A DNA stretch of 64,000 nucleotides from Phycisphaerales bacterium (GCA_028284805.1 JANQQZ010000102.1:1-64000), one strand, 5' to 3'. Positions 8,920 through 20,405 are shown, counted from the first letter of the stretch. Notes: generated from the letters alone by a model not told the origin. A program made the numbers and translations.

Positions 8920-11313
8920 ATGTCGGCAGGCAACATCGATGACATCCTCGCACGGATCCAGCGTCTCGAATCAGCCGCGGGCGGTCGTCCCGATCCCGAG
9001 CCCACTCCGGGACCCGCCCCCGAGCGTCCCGCTGAGTCCGACGCGACGCATGAGCCCGAGGATCCGACCGACGACGCCGACATCCTGACGCCCGAGACGT
9101 ATGCCGACCCCGAGCCTTCGAGCGATGCTGTTCCGACGTCCGAAGCAGCCGATGTCGGGCACACAGAGAGCAGCGAGGACGAGTCGGATCTCTTTGCGCC
9201 CGAGGTGCCCGAGGCGGCGCACGAGGAACCCAGCGAGGCCGACGAGGCGATGGCATCGATCGAGCCCGATGCGATGGAGCCGATCCATCCGGACGCGATG
9301 GCGTCGGTCGAACCCGCCGAACCCGCCGAACCCGCCGAGCCCGTCAGCCCGGAGCCCTCGGTCGAGCCGCAAGACAGCGGGCCCGACGGCCCCGGTCAGT
9401 GGTTCATCGGGCGGCAGGGGCTCCGGCCCCGATCGGGTTCGCTGGAGGAGATAACCCCGGACGCCGAGGCCGACGAGCCACCCGCGAGTGGGAGCGGGGG
9501 TGCAGGCGACGGGATGGTCAGCGTGAACCCGGGCGGCGCAGGCTCCGCCGGTATGAGCGACCTGTTCACGCCCGACAGCAAGTCGCTGGGCTCGGTGAAC
9601 CGCTCGCTCGCCGACCATCTGGCGGACGTGGGCATCAGTCGCGAGTTGGTGACGGCCGCCGAACGTGTCGCGGCGTCCACCCCGGGCAAGGACATCGCGG
9701 TCGTGCTCATCGAGCAGGGCGCCGACGAGATCGCGATCCAGTCCGCGGTCGCGCGCCACCACGATCTGCCCTTCGAGCGAATCGACGCGGGGCTCGGGCT
9801 CGACGGCGCGTTCGACGGCGCGATGCTCCAGCGGCTCGGGCTGCCCTTCTGCGCCGAGCACGCGATCGTCCCGCTCCGGATGGACGGCAAGCGCGCCATC
9901 ATCGCGAGCGCACGCCCAGACATCGCCTTCGAGCTCGATGAGATCCGACGTCGCCTGAACTGCGGCACGCCCAAGGTCGTCCTGACCACCAACGACGACA
10001 TCAAGGCCGCGCTCGAGAGCGCGGGCTACGGCACCGAGGAGCGTGCCGAGCAGGAGCAGGTCGACCTCAACGCGATCCTCGAAGAGGTCGACGAGAACGA
10101 CGTCACCGTCGAGAAGAACGAGGACCAGACGGTCGACCTCGAGCAGAAGGCCGGCGAGAGCCCGGTCATCCGCTACGTGAACTACATCATCCAGACCGCC
10201 GTGAAAGAGGGCGCGTCGGACATCCACATCGAGCCCGCCGAGAAGAAGATCACCGTGCGGCTTCGCATCGACGGTGTGCTCTACGAGTCGATGCACCCGC
10301 CCGCGAACATGGCCGCCGCGATCACCAGCCGCATCAAGATCATGGCCAACCTCGACATCTCCGAGCGACGCATCCCTCAGGACGGGCGCATCCGCGCCAC
10401 CGTCCAGGGGCGGAAGCTCGACCTGCGTGTGTCGACCCTGCCCTGTGGGTACGGCGAGAAGGTCGTCATGCGTATCCTCGACACCAAGTCGATCAACGTG
10501 CAGCTCGAGGACCTGGGCTTCGACGAGAACACGCTCGAGATCTGGAAGCACCAGGTCAAGCAGCCCCACGGCATCGTGCTCGTCACCGGGCCCACCGGCT
10601 CGGGTAAGACGACCACGCTCTACTCAAGCCTGCGCCAGCTCGACAAGAACAAGCTGAACATCTCCACCGCCGAGGACCCGATCGAGTACCACCTCGAGGG
10701 CATCACGCAGACCCAGACACATGAGAAGATCGGGATGACCTTCTCCAAGGTCCTCAAGGCCCTGCTGCGTCAGGACCCGGACGTGATCATGCTGGGCGAG
10801 ATCCGTGATATGGAGACGGCGCACATCGCCGTGCAGGCCGCGCTCACGGGTCACCTCGTGCTGTCGACGCTTCACACCAACGACGCGCCGAGTTCGGTGA
10901 CGCGCCTGGTGAACATCGGCCTCGAGCCCTTCCTGGTCGGCGCTGCGGTGAACGCGGTGCTGGCCCAGCGGCTCGTGCGCCGCCTCTGCAAGCACTGCAA
11001 GGAGCTGCGTGACCCACCGCCGGAGCAGATCGAGTTCCTCGAGCTCTCGGGCATCATCGGTCAGCAGATCTACCAGCCCGTGGGCTGCGACAAGTGCCGC
11101 CAGGGGGGCTACTCGGGGCGCGTGGGCATCTACGAGCTGCTCGCGGTCGACGACCAGCTGCGCGACGTGATCGCGCGGAACCCGAACGTCTCGGAGTTCC
11201 GGCGCATGTGCCTCGAGCGAGGCATGCAGAGCCTCCGCCAGGACGGCATGGGCAAGGTCGCCGAGGGCCTGACCACGGTCGCCGAGGTGCTGCGGGTCAC
11301 GACCGAGCACTGA
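8920..11313 (+). CDS. PilB/GspE-type secretion/pilus assembly ATPase
   Basis: A 797-residue hexameric assembly ATPase. It ends the pilus operon, 15 bases after the PilP-like gene. Residues 1-210 form an unusual acidic Pro/Glu/Asp-rich N-terminus with an in-frame 9-bp repeat coding Glu-Pro-Ala. Residues about 220-375 form an MshEN-type N-domain ('LADHLADVGISRELVTAAE'). The ATPase core follows: 'GASDIHIEPAEKKITVRLR', Walker A 'GPTGSGKTTTLYS' (from residue 557), the Asp box 'TAEDPIEYHLEGI', Walker B 'QDPDVIMLGEIRD', and the His box 'LTGHLVLSTLHTNDA'. The zinc-binding Cys pairs 'CKHC' and 'CDKC' typical of GspE/PilB extension ATPases lie near the C-terminus. It extends pili or drives type II secretion; PilT at 34.6 kb is the likely antagonist. 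Confidence 0.92.
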   Translation: MSAGNIDDILARIQRLESAAGGRPDPEPTPGPAPERPAESDATHEPEDPTDDADILTPETYADPEPSSDAVPTSEAADVGHTESSEDESDLFAPEVPEAAHEEPSEADEAMASIEPDAMEPIHPDAMASVEPAEPAEPAEPVSPEPSVEPQDSGPDGPGQWFIGRQGLRPRSGSLEEITPDAEADEPPASGSGGAGDGMVSVNPGGAGSAGMSDLFTPDSKSLGSVNRSLADHLADVGISRELVTAAERVAASTPGKDIAVVLIEQGADEIAIQSAVARHHDLPFERIDAGLGLDGAFDGAMLQRLGLPFCAEHAIVPLRMDGKRAIIASARPDIAFELDEIRRRLNCGTPKVVLTTNDDIKAALESAGYGTEERAEQEQVDLNAILEEVDENDVTVEKNEDQTVDLEQKAGESPVIRYVNYIIQTAVKEGASDIHIEPAEKKITVRLRIDGVLYESMHPPANMAAAITSRIKIMANLDISERRIPQDGRIRATVQGRKLDLRVSTLPCGYGEKVVMRILDTKSINVQLEDLGFDENTLEIWKHQVKQPHGIVLVTGPTGSGKTTTLYSSLRQLDKNKLNISTAEDPIEYHLEGITQTQTHEKIGMTFSKVLKALLRQDPDVIMLGEIRDMETAHIAVQAALTGHLVLSTLHTNDAPSSVTRLVNIGLEPFLVGAAVNAVLAQRLVRRLCKHCKELRDPPPEQIEFLELSGIIGQQIYQPVGCDKCRQGGYSGRVGIYELLAVDDQLRDVIARNPNVSEFRRMCLERGMQSLRQDGMGKVAEGLTTVAEVLRVTTEH
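9310..9345 (+). repeat. 9-bp in-frame tandem repeat, about four copies
   Basis: Three identical copies of GAACCCGCC followed by one diverged copy lie inside the acidic N-terminus of the PilB/GspE ATPase and code for Glu-Pro-Ala units. Slippage here would change the linker length by three residues without a frameshift. Confidence 0.75.
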
Positions 11314-11393
11314 CCTGCCCCTTCTCCTCGGGGAATCCGTCGATAGCGGATATTCACACCGGTAATGTGCGTGGTGTTTTGCATCACCGCCGC

Positions 11394-11422
11394 TTGCAAT
11401 CCGCGCGCGGGGTCGGCATACT
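11394..11422 (+). promoter_or_regulatory. Candidate sigma70-type promoter of the porin/acetate operon
   Basis: TTGCAA and CATACT are separated by 17 bases, about 80 bases upstream of the porin GTG start, inside the 186-base gap after the pilus operon. The match is moderate. Location in the only sizeable gap before porin, DUF4212 and symporter genes supports it. Confidence 0.35.
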
Positions 11423-11499
11423 GCCTCAATTCCTAGATCTCGATAGATTTGTCGACTGCAATCGCGGTCGATCGGGGTCCATGTTCTGAGGGGTGCATC

Positions 11500-12777
11500 G
11501 TGAGACGAACCACCGCGCGGCTGACGGCGATCGGTGCGGCCTGTGTCGCCGGGCTTGCCGGGGCGCAGGCCACGGAGACCGACCCGCAGCCCGAGGCGCC
11601 CGACCCGTTGCTGCCCACGCGCCAGGCGGACCTCTTTGCCGATGCCGAACGCCGTTCGCTGCTCCAGGCGAGCACCGGGGGGCACGACGGGCGGTTCTTC
11701 ATCCAGTCCGCCGACGGAACCAAGCGGCTCAACGTCGGCGGCTACGCCCAGATCCGCTACTACGCCAACATCGTCGACGAGACACCCGCGCAGGACCAGT
11801 TCGAGTCCGGCTTCCAGATCGAACGCACGCGGCTCGTGCTCTCCGGGCAGGTCGCCGATGGGACGACGTTCCTGCTGCTGCCCGCCGCGGGGCGCACCGG
11901 TTCGTGGACCATCCTCGACGCGTGGGTGAAGCAGGATCTCTCTGAACTGGTTGGCGAGGGCTGGTCGGTGACGGGCGGGCAGTTCAAGCTCCCCTTCTGG
12001 CGCGAGTGGCTCGTGAGCGAGCGGTTCATCCAGCCCGTCGAGCGCTCCACGCTCGCGATCGACTTCGCCTCGATCTACGGGCAGGGTGTGAAGCTGTCGT
12101 TTCTCAGCGGGCAGACGCTCGTCGAGTTCGCGTACTCCGACGGCCTGCGGAGCCTGAACAGCTCGTTTGCGCCCGCCGGCCCGGCGTCGGCCGACACCGA
12201 GTCCGAGGCCGGCGCGGTCACGGCGCGCATCGAGTCGGCGCTCTTCGGAAACAAGAACGACTTCAGCGATCTGACGAGCTTGGGCACCGAGGAGCCGGGC
12301 CTGCTGGTTGGTGCCGCGGCCCACTGGCAGGGCGAGACCCGCTCGTTCTTCGGGACCAGCATCAACAATCTGACCCAGGGCACGCTCGACGTCTCCTACG
12401 AAGCCCCGGGGCACAACCTGTTCGGCGCCGCCGTGGTGCGGTACATCGAGTTCCCGGGCGGGGCAGACGAGCTGGACCTGGGCGTGCTCGCGCAGGGCGG
12501 CCTGTTCGTCGCGGAGGACGTCGAGGTCCTCGGGCGCTACACGGTGCTCATCCCAGACAGCGACGCCCCGGGCGATGACCCGTTCCACGAGATCCTGGCC
12601 GGCGCGAACTGGTACATCGCCGGGCACGCGGTCAAGGTCACGGGCGACGTGCAGTACTTCTTCAGCTCCCCCGCCGACACCACCGTGGTGGGCTTCGGAC
12701 CCAACCCGGGCACGGGCCTGCTCGCCTCGAGCGGCGGGCAGCTCTCCGTGCGCCTCCAGCTCCAGTTCATCTTCTGA
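11500..12777 (+). CDS. Phosphate-selective porin O/P-like outer-membrane porin
   Basis: A 425-residue predicted outer-membrane beta-barrel. A signal peptide (residues 1-23, ending 'GLAGAQA') is followed by a short linker and a barrel beginning 'LNVGGYAQIRYYANIVDE', the usual opening of the OprO/OprP and related porin family. Alternating aromatic/hydrophobic strands continue to the C-terminal 'LSVRLQLQFIF', whose terminal Phe is the outer-membrane barrel signal. The GTG start has TGAGGGG 7 bases upstream; an upstream ATG would put the signal peptide inside the protein. It lies 34 bases before the DUF4212/symporter pair, suggesting that it admits small organic anions such as acetate for that symporter. 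Substrate is inference. Confidence 0.82.
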   Translation: MRRTTARLTAIGAACVAGLAGAQATETDPQPEAPDPLLPTRQADLFADAERRSLLQASTGGHDGRFFIQSADGTKRLNVGGYAQIRYYANIVDETPAQDQFESGFQIERTRLVLSGQVADGTTFLLLPAAGRTGSWTILDAWVKQDLSELVGEGWSVTGGQFKLPFWREWLVSERFIQPVERSTLAIDFASIYGQGVKLSFLSGQTLVEFAYSDGLRSLNSSFAPAGPASADTESEAGAVTARIESALFGNKNDFSDLTSLGTEEPGLLVGAAAHWQGETRSFFGTSINNLTQGTLDVSYEAPGHNLFGAAVVRYIEFPGGADELDLGVLAQGGLFVAEDVEVLGRYTVLIPDSDAPGDDPFHEILAGANWYIAGHAVKVTGDVQYFFSSPADTTVVGFGPNPGTGLLASSGGQLSVRLQLQFIF

Positions 12778-12811
12778 CCGAACCCACGCGATCAGCGCGA
12801 AAGGACACGAC

Positions 12812-13108
12812 ATGGCAACCGAACCCGCAACCGACGGCGGCACCGACGCAGGACCGTCTGCCGCACAGCAGTACTGGAAGACCAACATCAAGTACCTCTC
12901 GGTTCTGCTGGGCATCTGGTTCGTTGTGAGCTACGGCTGCGGCATCCTGCTTGTCGATCAGCTCAACCAGTTCCGCATCGGCGGCGCCAAGCTCGGTTTC
13001 TGGTTCGCGCAGCAGGGATCGATCTACGTCTTCGTCGTGCTCATCGCGGTCTACGTCGTGCTCATGAACAAGCTCGACCGGCGCTACGGCTTCCGGGAGG
13101 AGGACTGA
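12812..13108 (+). CDS. DUF4212 small subunit of a sodium/solute symporter
   Basis: A 98-residue protein with two transmembrane helices (about 27-47 and 65-85). It contains the family signature 'WKTNIKYLSVLLGIWFVVSY' and 'LNKFxFG'-like 'LNQFRIGGAKLGFWFAQQGS', and ends 'MNKLDRRYGF'. DUF4212 genes sit directly before VC_2705-type symporters and probably encode an accessory subunit. Here the symporter starts 3 bases after the stop. The ATG is preceded by AAAGGA. Confidence 0.9.
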   Translation: MATEPATDGGTDAGPSAAQQYWKTNIKYLSVLLGIWFVVSYGCGILLVDQLNQFRIGGAKLGFWFAQQGSIYVFVVLIAVYVVLMNKLDRRYGFREED

Positions 13109-13111
13109 ACC

Positions 13112-15055
13112 ATGGGTCTCGATGTACAAGACTGGACCTTCCTGATCGTCGGGCTCAGCTTCGCGCTCTACCTGGGCATCGCCATCTGGAGCCGCGCGGG
13201 CAGCGCGGGCGAGTTCTACGTCGCGGGCGGGGGCGTACCTCCCCTGGCGAACGGCATGGCGACCGGCGCCGACTGGATGTCCGCCGCCTCGTTCATCTCG
13301 ATGGCTGGCATCATCAGCTTCGCGGGCTACGACGGCAGCGTCTATCTCATGGGCTGGACGGGCGGGTACGTGCTTCTCGCGCTGCTGCTCGCGCCCTACC
13401 TGCGCAAGTTCGGGCGGTTCACCGTGCCCGACTTCGTGGGTGACCGCTGCTACAGCAGCTTTGCGCGCGTCGTCGCCGTGATCTGCGCGATCTTCGTCAG
13501 CTTCACCTACGTTTCCGGGCAGATGCGGGGCGTGGGGGTCGTGTTCAGCCAGTTCCTGGGTGTTGACATCACGCTCGGCATCGTCATCGGCATGGCGATC
13601 GTGTTTGTCTACGCCGTGCTGGGCGGGATGAAGGGCATCACCTACACGCAGGTCGCGCAGTACTGCGTGCTCATCTTCGCGTTCATGGTGCCCGCGATCT
13701 TCATGGCGCTGCTGCTCACGGGCAACCCTGTGCCCCAGGGCGGGTTCGTGGGCAACCTGGGAGGCGAGGTCGGAACCCAGATCGCCGCCGAGTTGGGCGT
13801 CGAGGGGGGACAGAAGATCGCACTGCTCGACGCGATCGACAAGATCAACCAGAACCTGGGCTTCAACGCCTTCACCGACGGCAGCAAGTCGCGTCTTGAC
13901 GTCTTCATGATCACGCTTGCGTTGATGGTGGGCACCGCTGGCCTGCCGCACGTGATCATCCGCTTCTACACCGTGCCCAAGGTGCGCGATGCACGCCTGA
14001 GCGCGTTCTACGCGCTGTTCTTCATCGCGATCCTCTACACCGCAGCACCGGCGGTCGGTGTCTTCGGGCGGACGAACCTGATCCATGCCGTCGAGCACGC
14101 GGTCTACAACCCCGAGGAAGCGGTTGAGGGCGACAAGGTCATCCCCGACTGGTTCCGCGAGTGGGAGGACACGGGCCTGCTCGCCTGGGTGGACAAGAAC
14201 GACGACGGCAAGGTCGACTACCTCAAGGGGCGCGTCTTCAGCGACGGCGGCAAGGACAAGCCCGTCTTCGCCGGCGCGTCGGACGAGGAGGGCGCCCGCG
14301 GAAGCCACGGCGAGCGTCTGGTCACCAACCCCATCTCCGACTCGCCCAACGAGTTGTATGTCGACCGCGACATCATGGTCCTGGCCAACCCGCAGATCGC
14401 CAAGCTCCCCAACTGGGTGATCGGGCTGGTCGCCGCGGGCGGGCTCGCCGCGGCGCTCTCGACAGCTGCCGGTCTGCTCATGGTCATCTCGAGCGCGGTC
14501 AGCCACGACCTGCTCAAGGGCGTGGTGATGCCCAAGATCAGCGAGAAGCAGGAGCTGTGGGTCGCGCGTGCCGCCGCCGCGGTGGGCGTGTTCGGCGCAG
14601 GGCTCGTCGGCATCTACCCGCCCGGCTTCGTTGCAGAGGTCGTCGCGCTCGCGTTCGGGCTGGCGGCATCCAGCTTCTTCCCCGCGATCATGCTCGGGAT
14701 CTTCAGCAAGCGGGCGAGCCGTGAGGGCATCGTCGCGGGCATGATCGCAGGCATCAGCTACACCATCGTCTACGTCATCTTCTTCAAGTTCAGCTGGGCC
14801 GACGGCGTGCTCAGCACCATCACAAGCTGGGAGCCGGGCCAGAACAAGGCCGACTACTGGTTCTTCGGGATCAGCCCCGAGGGCATCGGATCGATCGGCA
14901 TGGTCATCAACTTCGCGATCGCGATGGTGATCAGCAAGTTCACCCCGCCGCCCCCGCAGGAGATCCAGGACCTGATCGAGAACATCCGCGTGCCCAAGGG
15001 CGCGGGCGAGGCTCACGAGATGCAGCTGCCGCCGGCCACGGCTGAGGACCTGTAA
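13112..15055 (+). CDS. Sodium/solute symporter, VC_2705 subfamily (probable acetate uptake)
   Basis: A 647-residue SSS-family symporter with about 13 membrane helices. Typical SSS segments include 'GGGVPPLANGMATGADWMSA' near residue 36, the 'AAALSTAAGLLMVISSAVSH' helix, and 'FALxxxxxFFPAIMLGIF'-like 'SSFFPAIMLGIFSKRA'. A periplasmic or cytoplasmic loop (about residues 335-410) has the EF-hand-like stretch 'DKNDDGKVDYLKG', a feature I associate with the VC_2705 subfamily. It forms a unit with DUF4212 and is followed 58 bases later by acetyl-CoA synthetase, so acetate or a similar short carboxylate is the likely substrate. Confidence 0.9.
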   Translation: MGLDVQDWTFLIVGLSFALYLGIAIWSRAGSAGEFYVAGGGVPPLANGMATGADWMSAASFISMAGIISFAGYDGSVYLMGWTGGYVLLALLLAPYLRKFGRFTVPDFVGDRCYSSFARVVAVICAIFVSFTYVSGQMRGVGVVFSQFLGVDITLGIVIGMAIVFVYAVLGGMKGITYTQVAQYCVLIFAFMVPAIFMALLLTGNPVPQGGFVGNLGGEVGTQIAAELGVEGGQKIALLDAIDKINQNLGFNAFTDGSKSRLDVFMITLALMVGTAGLPHVIIRFYTVPKVRDARLSAFYALFFIAILYTAAPAVGVFGRTNLIHAVEHAVYNPEEAVEGDKVIPDWFREWEDTGLLAWVDKNDDGKVDYLKGRVFSDGGKDKPVFAGASDEEGARGSHGERLVTNPISDSPNELYVDRDIMVLANPQIAKLPNWVIGLVAAGGLAAALSTAAGLLMVISSAVSHDLLKGVVMPKISEKQELWVARAAAAVGVFGAGLVGIYPPGFVAEVVALAFGLAASSFFPAIMLGIFSKRASREGIVAGMIAGISYTIVYVIFFKFSWADGVLSTITSWEPGQNKADYWFFGISPEGIGSIGMVINFAIAMVISKFTPPPPQEIQDLIENIRVPKGAGEAHEMQLPPATAEDL

Positions 15056-15113
15056 ACCGGGAATCCGTCTCAGATACTACCTACAATCATGTATGCAATA
15101 GGAGGGCATCGCT

Positions 15114-17120
<2,007 letters not shown>

Positions 17121-17149
17121 TCTCAGACGCGCCCGGAGGAGGAACGCCG

Positions 17150-17587
17150 ATGCGAGCGATCGTCATTGCGCTGTTGATCACGGTTGCCCTTGTCGGCTGC
17201 GCCGCGAAGCGGGGCGTGGACTTCGCGAGTATTGCCCGCCAGTCTTCGTCAACGCTCGATGACATCACGGCTCTTGAGGACCGCATCACGCGTGACAACT
17301 TCACGCTTGAAACGCAGGATGATCTCCTCAGGCGTACACAACGGATCCGGGTGATGGTGCTTTCGATCGACATTGCGCTGATCGCCGCCGCGGGGCGTGA
17401 GTTCGATATCCAGCAGAGTGAGCAGATCAACCTTGCAGCAGCGACGGCCCACCGGCATCTCCAGTCGTTTATCAACCGGCCGACAGAGCTCTTCGCACGC
17501 AGCGCGTTGCGTGCAACGGATTGGGACGCGTTCGAAGCCGAGGCGGACAACCTGTTGAGCGGCCTTCAGCTGCAGGTTCAGCGATGA
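17150..17587 (+). CDS. Small hypothetical lipoprotein
   Basis: A 145-residue protein with a lipoprotein signal peptide: positive N-terminus, hydrophobic core, and lipobox 'LVGC' placing the lipidated Cys at residue 17. The mature part is mostly helical ('LDDITALEDRITRDNF', 'TAHRHLQSFINRPTEL') without a known motif. Base composition is less GC-rich than that of acs. A GGAGGA ribosome site precedes the ATG, and the stop overlaps the next start (ATGA), so the two small lipoproteins are probably translated together. Confidence 0.75.
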   Translation: MRAIVIALLITVALVGCAAKRGVDFASIARQSSSTLDDITALEDRITRDNFTLETQDDLLRRTQRIRVMVLSIDIALIAAAGREFDIQQSEQINLAAATAHRHLQSFINRPTELFARSALRATDWDAFEAEADNLLSGLQLQVQR

Positions 17588-18039
17588 GGTGCCGGTTCGG
17601 ACTTGGTGTTGCCGCGATCGCGTCCACACTCGCTGGCTGCAGCGGGCCGCAGGTGGTCGGGTGGTATCCCGCCTCGCTGGACGCCGACATGGCGAACTAC
17701 GAGGGCATCGTCGCCGCCTCGGATGTCGAGCCCCAGGAGCGGGCGGTCGCGGCGATGCGCACGCTCGGTGCGATCGCACGGTCGCGCTACCAGCTCGATC
17801 ACCTCGCCTCGAACACGGGCAGGTTCCGCCGGGCACCGGGTGATTGGGACCGCATGACCATCGACGTGCTCTCGGCTTACGGCACTGCCCGCCGGCTGGC
17901 GGCTCTGCCCATCGACCGCCTCGCCCTGGGCGAGGCCGATCCCGAGATCGCGGTCGGGCTCGAGGAGATCCGCCTCGTGGTCGGGCGGTGGGGCGGGGCG
18001 CCGCAGCCCACGAGCGGCACGCGTCGCATCCGGCCATAG
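17584..18039 (+). CDS. Small hypothetical lipoprotein
   Basis: A 151-residue protein with signal peptide and lipobox 'LAGC' (Cys at residue 19). After that, 'YEGIVAASDVEPQERAVAAM' and a helical middle are visible; no family is recognised. The ATG overlaps the stop of the preceding lipoprotein gene by 4 bases. An upstream in-frame start exists inside the previous gene but would bury the signal peptide. The gene is followed 9 bases later by the DUF3568-like lipoprotein. Confidence 0.72.
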   Translation: MRCRFGLGVAAIASTLAGCSGPQVVGWYPASLDADMANYEGIVAASDVEPQERAVAAMRTLGAIARSRYQLDHLASNTGRFRRAPGDWDRMTIDVLSAYGTARRLAALPIDRLALGEADPEIAVGLEEIRLVVGRWGGAPQPTSGTRRIRP

Positions 18040-18048
18040 AATCTGCCC

Positions 18049-18459
18049 ATGAACCTCCGCAAGAGCTCGCTGGTGCTTCTGGTCTGTCTCCTGCCCCTGT
18101 CCGGGTGCGTCGCCGCCGTCGCGGCCGCGGGCGCCGGCGCGGGCGCGTACGCCCTCTTCGAGGGCGACATCGAGCGTGAGTTCGAGACCGACATCTCGGT
18201 GGTCTGGACCGCGGTCCGCGAGGTCTCGCGCGAGCTCGAGTTCGAGGTGATGAACGACGAGTTCGATGGGCTCGAGGCGAGCTTCAGCGCCCAGCGGTCC
18301 GACGGGCAGATCGTCCGCATCCAGGCGGAGGGCAAAGGGCGTGTCACCACCCGCCTGAAGGTCCGCGTGGGCGTGAGCGACAAGAGCAAGAGCCGGACGA
18401 TCCTCCGCCGCATCGAGATGGCGATGCCCCCGGGCACGCCCCCGAGCCGCGAGGTCTGA
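18049..18459 (+). CDS. DUF3568-like lipoprotein
   Basis: A 136-residue lipoprotein. A signal peptide ends in lipobox 'LSGC' (Cys at residue 22), then comes a Gly/Ala-rich hydrophobic stretch ('VAAVAAAGAGAGAYALFEG'), then a small alpha/beta domain beginning 'FETDISVVWTAVREVSREL'. This layout matches DUF3568, a family of short proteins common in Planctomycetes and delta-proteobacteria. Function is unknown. It is the last gene before a strand switch; the next gene converges on it 9 bases away. Confidence 0.75.
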   Translation: MNLRKSSLVLLVCLLPLSGCVAAVAAAGAGAGAYALFEGDIEREFETDISVVWTAVREVSRELEFEVMNDEFDGLEASFSAQRSDGQIVRIQAEGKGRVTTRLKVRVGVSDKSKSRTILRRIEMAMPPGTPPSREV

Positions 18460-18468
18460 GCGTCCTGC

Positions 18469-19305
18469 TCAGCGCTGCCCGTCGATGAACCTGAACCAGG
18501 CGTAGTCGCCGTCGTCCCACGAGTTCACGTCGCGGACCACATCGGCATCGATGAGCTCGACATGCGTGTCGAAGTGCAGCACGTTGGGGCCCCGGTCGTA
18601 CCACGCGGGCGCGATGCGCATGCTGGTGTCGACCTGCCCGTTGACGTGACGCGTCCACCAGACATCGTGGAGCGAGGCGGCCGTCTCGTCCCGTCGACCA
18701 AACTGGTTGTAGCTTGATTCGATGTCGTTGATGAGTGTCTCGTCGAGGTCTTCCGCGAGATTGGTGAGGTAGAACGTGTCGGCGGGGCGCTGCACCGCGG
18801 AGAGCGGGCGGGCCGGCTTCCGGCGGGTGAAGTTGAGCCGCCCTCGGTTGTCGACGCGTCCGGCTTTCTCGAAGCTGAACGCGTTGACAACGTAGTGCAG
18901 CGTGTGCCGATCGCGCGGGCGGCTCGGGTCCTTGTACGCCTCGACCCGCTCGAAGAGATCGTTCAGCTCGGGCTCGAGCCAGTACCCCTGCTCGCGGTTA
19001 TCGTCGAGGTACGGTCTGAGCACCACGGCCCACGGCGGGCGATCCGCGGACAGCGCTTCGGGCGGCGCGCCATCGGGTTCCGACGACACGCCCTCGCGCG
19101 GGACGTACTCGTCGTTGTCCTCGGCGTAGAAGCTCATCGCGAGCCCGATCTGCCTCTGGTTGCTGGCGTCCACGACGCGCTGCGAGCTGCGCCGGGCCTG
19201 GGCCAGGGCGGGGAGCAAGATGCCGATCAGCAACGCGATGATCGCGATGACGACCAGCAGCTCGATCAGCGTGAAGCCCGGGCGGTTCGATCTTGCTGTG
19301 TTCAT
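18469..19305 (-). CDS. Pseudopilin-like protein with type IV prepilin signal
   Basis: A 278-residue protein beginning with a class III prepilin signal: short leader '[10 protein letters not shown]' cut before '[16 protein letters not shown]', with Glu at position +5 and a long hydrophobic helix. This is the standard type II secretion/type IV pilus (pseudo)pilin N-terminus. The C-terminal domain ('[20 protein letters not shown]', '[19 protein letters not shown]') resembles the planctomycete H-X9-DG/DUF1559-type pseudopilins. It would be processed by a prepilin peptidase not seen here and may be assembled by the PilM-PilB machinery 8 kb upstream. The start overlaps the mutY stop by 4 bases (ATGA). 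Confidence 0.82.
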   Translation of the reverse strand: MNTARSNRPGFTLIELLVVIAIIALLIGILLPALAQARRSSQRVVDASNQRQIGLAMSFYAEDNDEYVPREGVSSEPDGAPPEALSADRPPWAVVLRPYLDDNREQGYWLEPELNDLFERVEAYKDPSRPRDRHTLHYVVNAFSFEKAGRVDNRGRLNFTRRKPARPLSAVQRPADTFYLTNLAEDLDETLINDIESSYNQFGRRDETAASLHDVWWTRHVNGQVDTSMRIAPAWYDRGPNVLHFDTHVELIDADVVRDVNSWDDGDYAWFRFIDGQR

Positions 19306-20405
19306 GCTGTTCCCTTGCCGGTCGGCGGGCCGAGCAGGAGCTTGCGCTGGAGCGACCCGAGCGCGCGGCGCCCGAGCTGTGCCCGGCTTAGCCAGTGCCG
19401 ACCCGCCGCTGCGCTGTCCGCGGGGGCCCGATCCGAGGCATACGCCACCACGCGGACGGCGCGGTGGGAGGTCTGCCACAAGAAGGCATTCTCTCGGCTC
19501 AGCGCCGCGGACGCAAGCCCGAAGTGTTTGGACACCATCGCCTTGCGGATCTCGGACCCGCTCTCGATGGTCGGGGGCTGCCAGAGGCCGGCCCACAGGC
19601 CCGTGTCCGGGCGCTGCTCGGCGAGCACCCGCCCCCGGGCGTCGCGCACGAGGACCGCCGCCATGTGGAGCGTCCGTCTGTCCGGCGCCGCCTTCGGGCG
19701 CGGGATCTCGTGCTGGCGGCCCTCTCTGTGCGCGGCGCACGACCCACGGACCGGGCATCGGTCGCACGCGGGGGATCTGGGCGTGCAGACGAGCGCACCC
19801 AGCTCCATCATCGCCTCGTTGAAGACGCCGGGCGAGACCCCGTTCGTCCGCGACCGAGAAGCGACCCGCACCAGCCGGTCCGCGCGGTCCCAGCAGTGCG
19901 CCGCGGTCTCGGGTGCCTTGGGATCGAGGTCCTGCCCGTCGATGCGGAGCAGGACGCGGACGACGTTCCCGTCGACGATCGGCGCCGGCTCGTCGAACAC
20001 GATCGACGCGATCGCGCCCGCGGTGTACCGCCCGATGCCCGGGAGCGATTGCAGGTCTTCGGTGTTCTCGGGAACGTCGCCGAAGCGGTCGACGATCTCC
20101 TGCGCGCAGCGGTGCAGGCTGCGTGCCCGCCGGTAGTAGCCCAGGCCCGACCAGAGCGCGAGCACGTCGTCGATGGGCGCCGCCGCGAGCGCGTGCACGG
20201 TCGGGAAGCGCTCGACGAAAGGAGCGAACTTCTCCGTGACGCGCGCGACCTGGGTCTGCTGGAGCATGATCTCGGAGACGAGCGACCGGTAGGGGTCCCG
20301 CCGCCCGTCGGCGCGGGTCTCGCGCCAGGGCAGGTCGCGCTGGTCGCGTGCGAACCAGGCGCAGAGCGCTCGGACGACCCGCCGGTCGCGCTCAGCCGAG
20401 GGCAT
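19302..20405 (-). CDS. mutY: A/G-specific adenine DNA glycosylase
   Basis: A 367-residue base-excision repair enzyme that removes adenine mispaired with 8-oxoguanine. Visible are the catalytic Glu in '[10 protein letters not shown]', the helix-hairpin-helix '[12 protein letters not shown]' with the catalytic Asp in '[10 protein letters not shown]', the [4Fe-4S] ligands 'C-x6-C-x2-C-x5-C' in '[17 protein letters not shown]', and a C-terminal NUDIX-like domain ('[19 protein letters not shown]'). A GTG three codons upstream is an alternative start. The 5' end overlaps the Nfu N-domain gene by 14 bases and the 3' end overlaps the pseudopilin gene by 4, making a three-gene unit. Confidence 0.94.
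   Translation of the reverse strand: MPSAERDRRVVRALCAWFARDQRDLPWRETRADGRRDPYRSLVSEIMLQQTQVARVTEKFAPFVERFPTVHALAAAPIDDVLALWSGLGYYRRARSLHRCAQEIVDRFGDVPENTEDLQSLPGIGRYTAGAIASIVFDEPAPIVDGNVVRVLLRIDGQDLDPKAPETAAHCWDRADRLVRVASRSRTNGVSPGVFNEAMMELGALVCTPRSPACDRCPVRGSCAAHREGRQHEIPRPKAAPDRRTLHMAAVLVRDARGRVLAEQRPDTGLWAGLWQPPTIESGSEIRKAMVSKHFGLASAALSRENAFLWQTSHRAVRVVAYASDRAPADSAAAGRHWLSRAQLGRRALGSLQRKLLLGPPTGKGTA

Noticed and set aside
9301-9345. 9-bp repeat as a minisatellite with regulatory meaning
   Set aside because: It is in frame and lies in a disordered acidic linker, so it is recorded as a coding repeat only.
10624-12915. Minus-strand open frame of about 760 codons opposite the ATPase end and the porin
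   Set aside because: Low-complexity translation, crosses several genes and an intergenic region; antisense artefact of high GC.
12767-15016. Minus-strand open frame opposite the symporter
   Set aside because: Translation is His/Asp/Arg-rich without domains; the plus strand is a clear SSS symporter.
15082-15087. TACAAT as the -10 of a private acs promoter
   Set aside because: No acceptable -35 lies 15-19 bases upstream; mentioned only in the acs entry.
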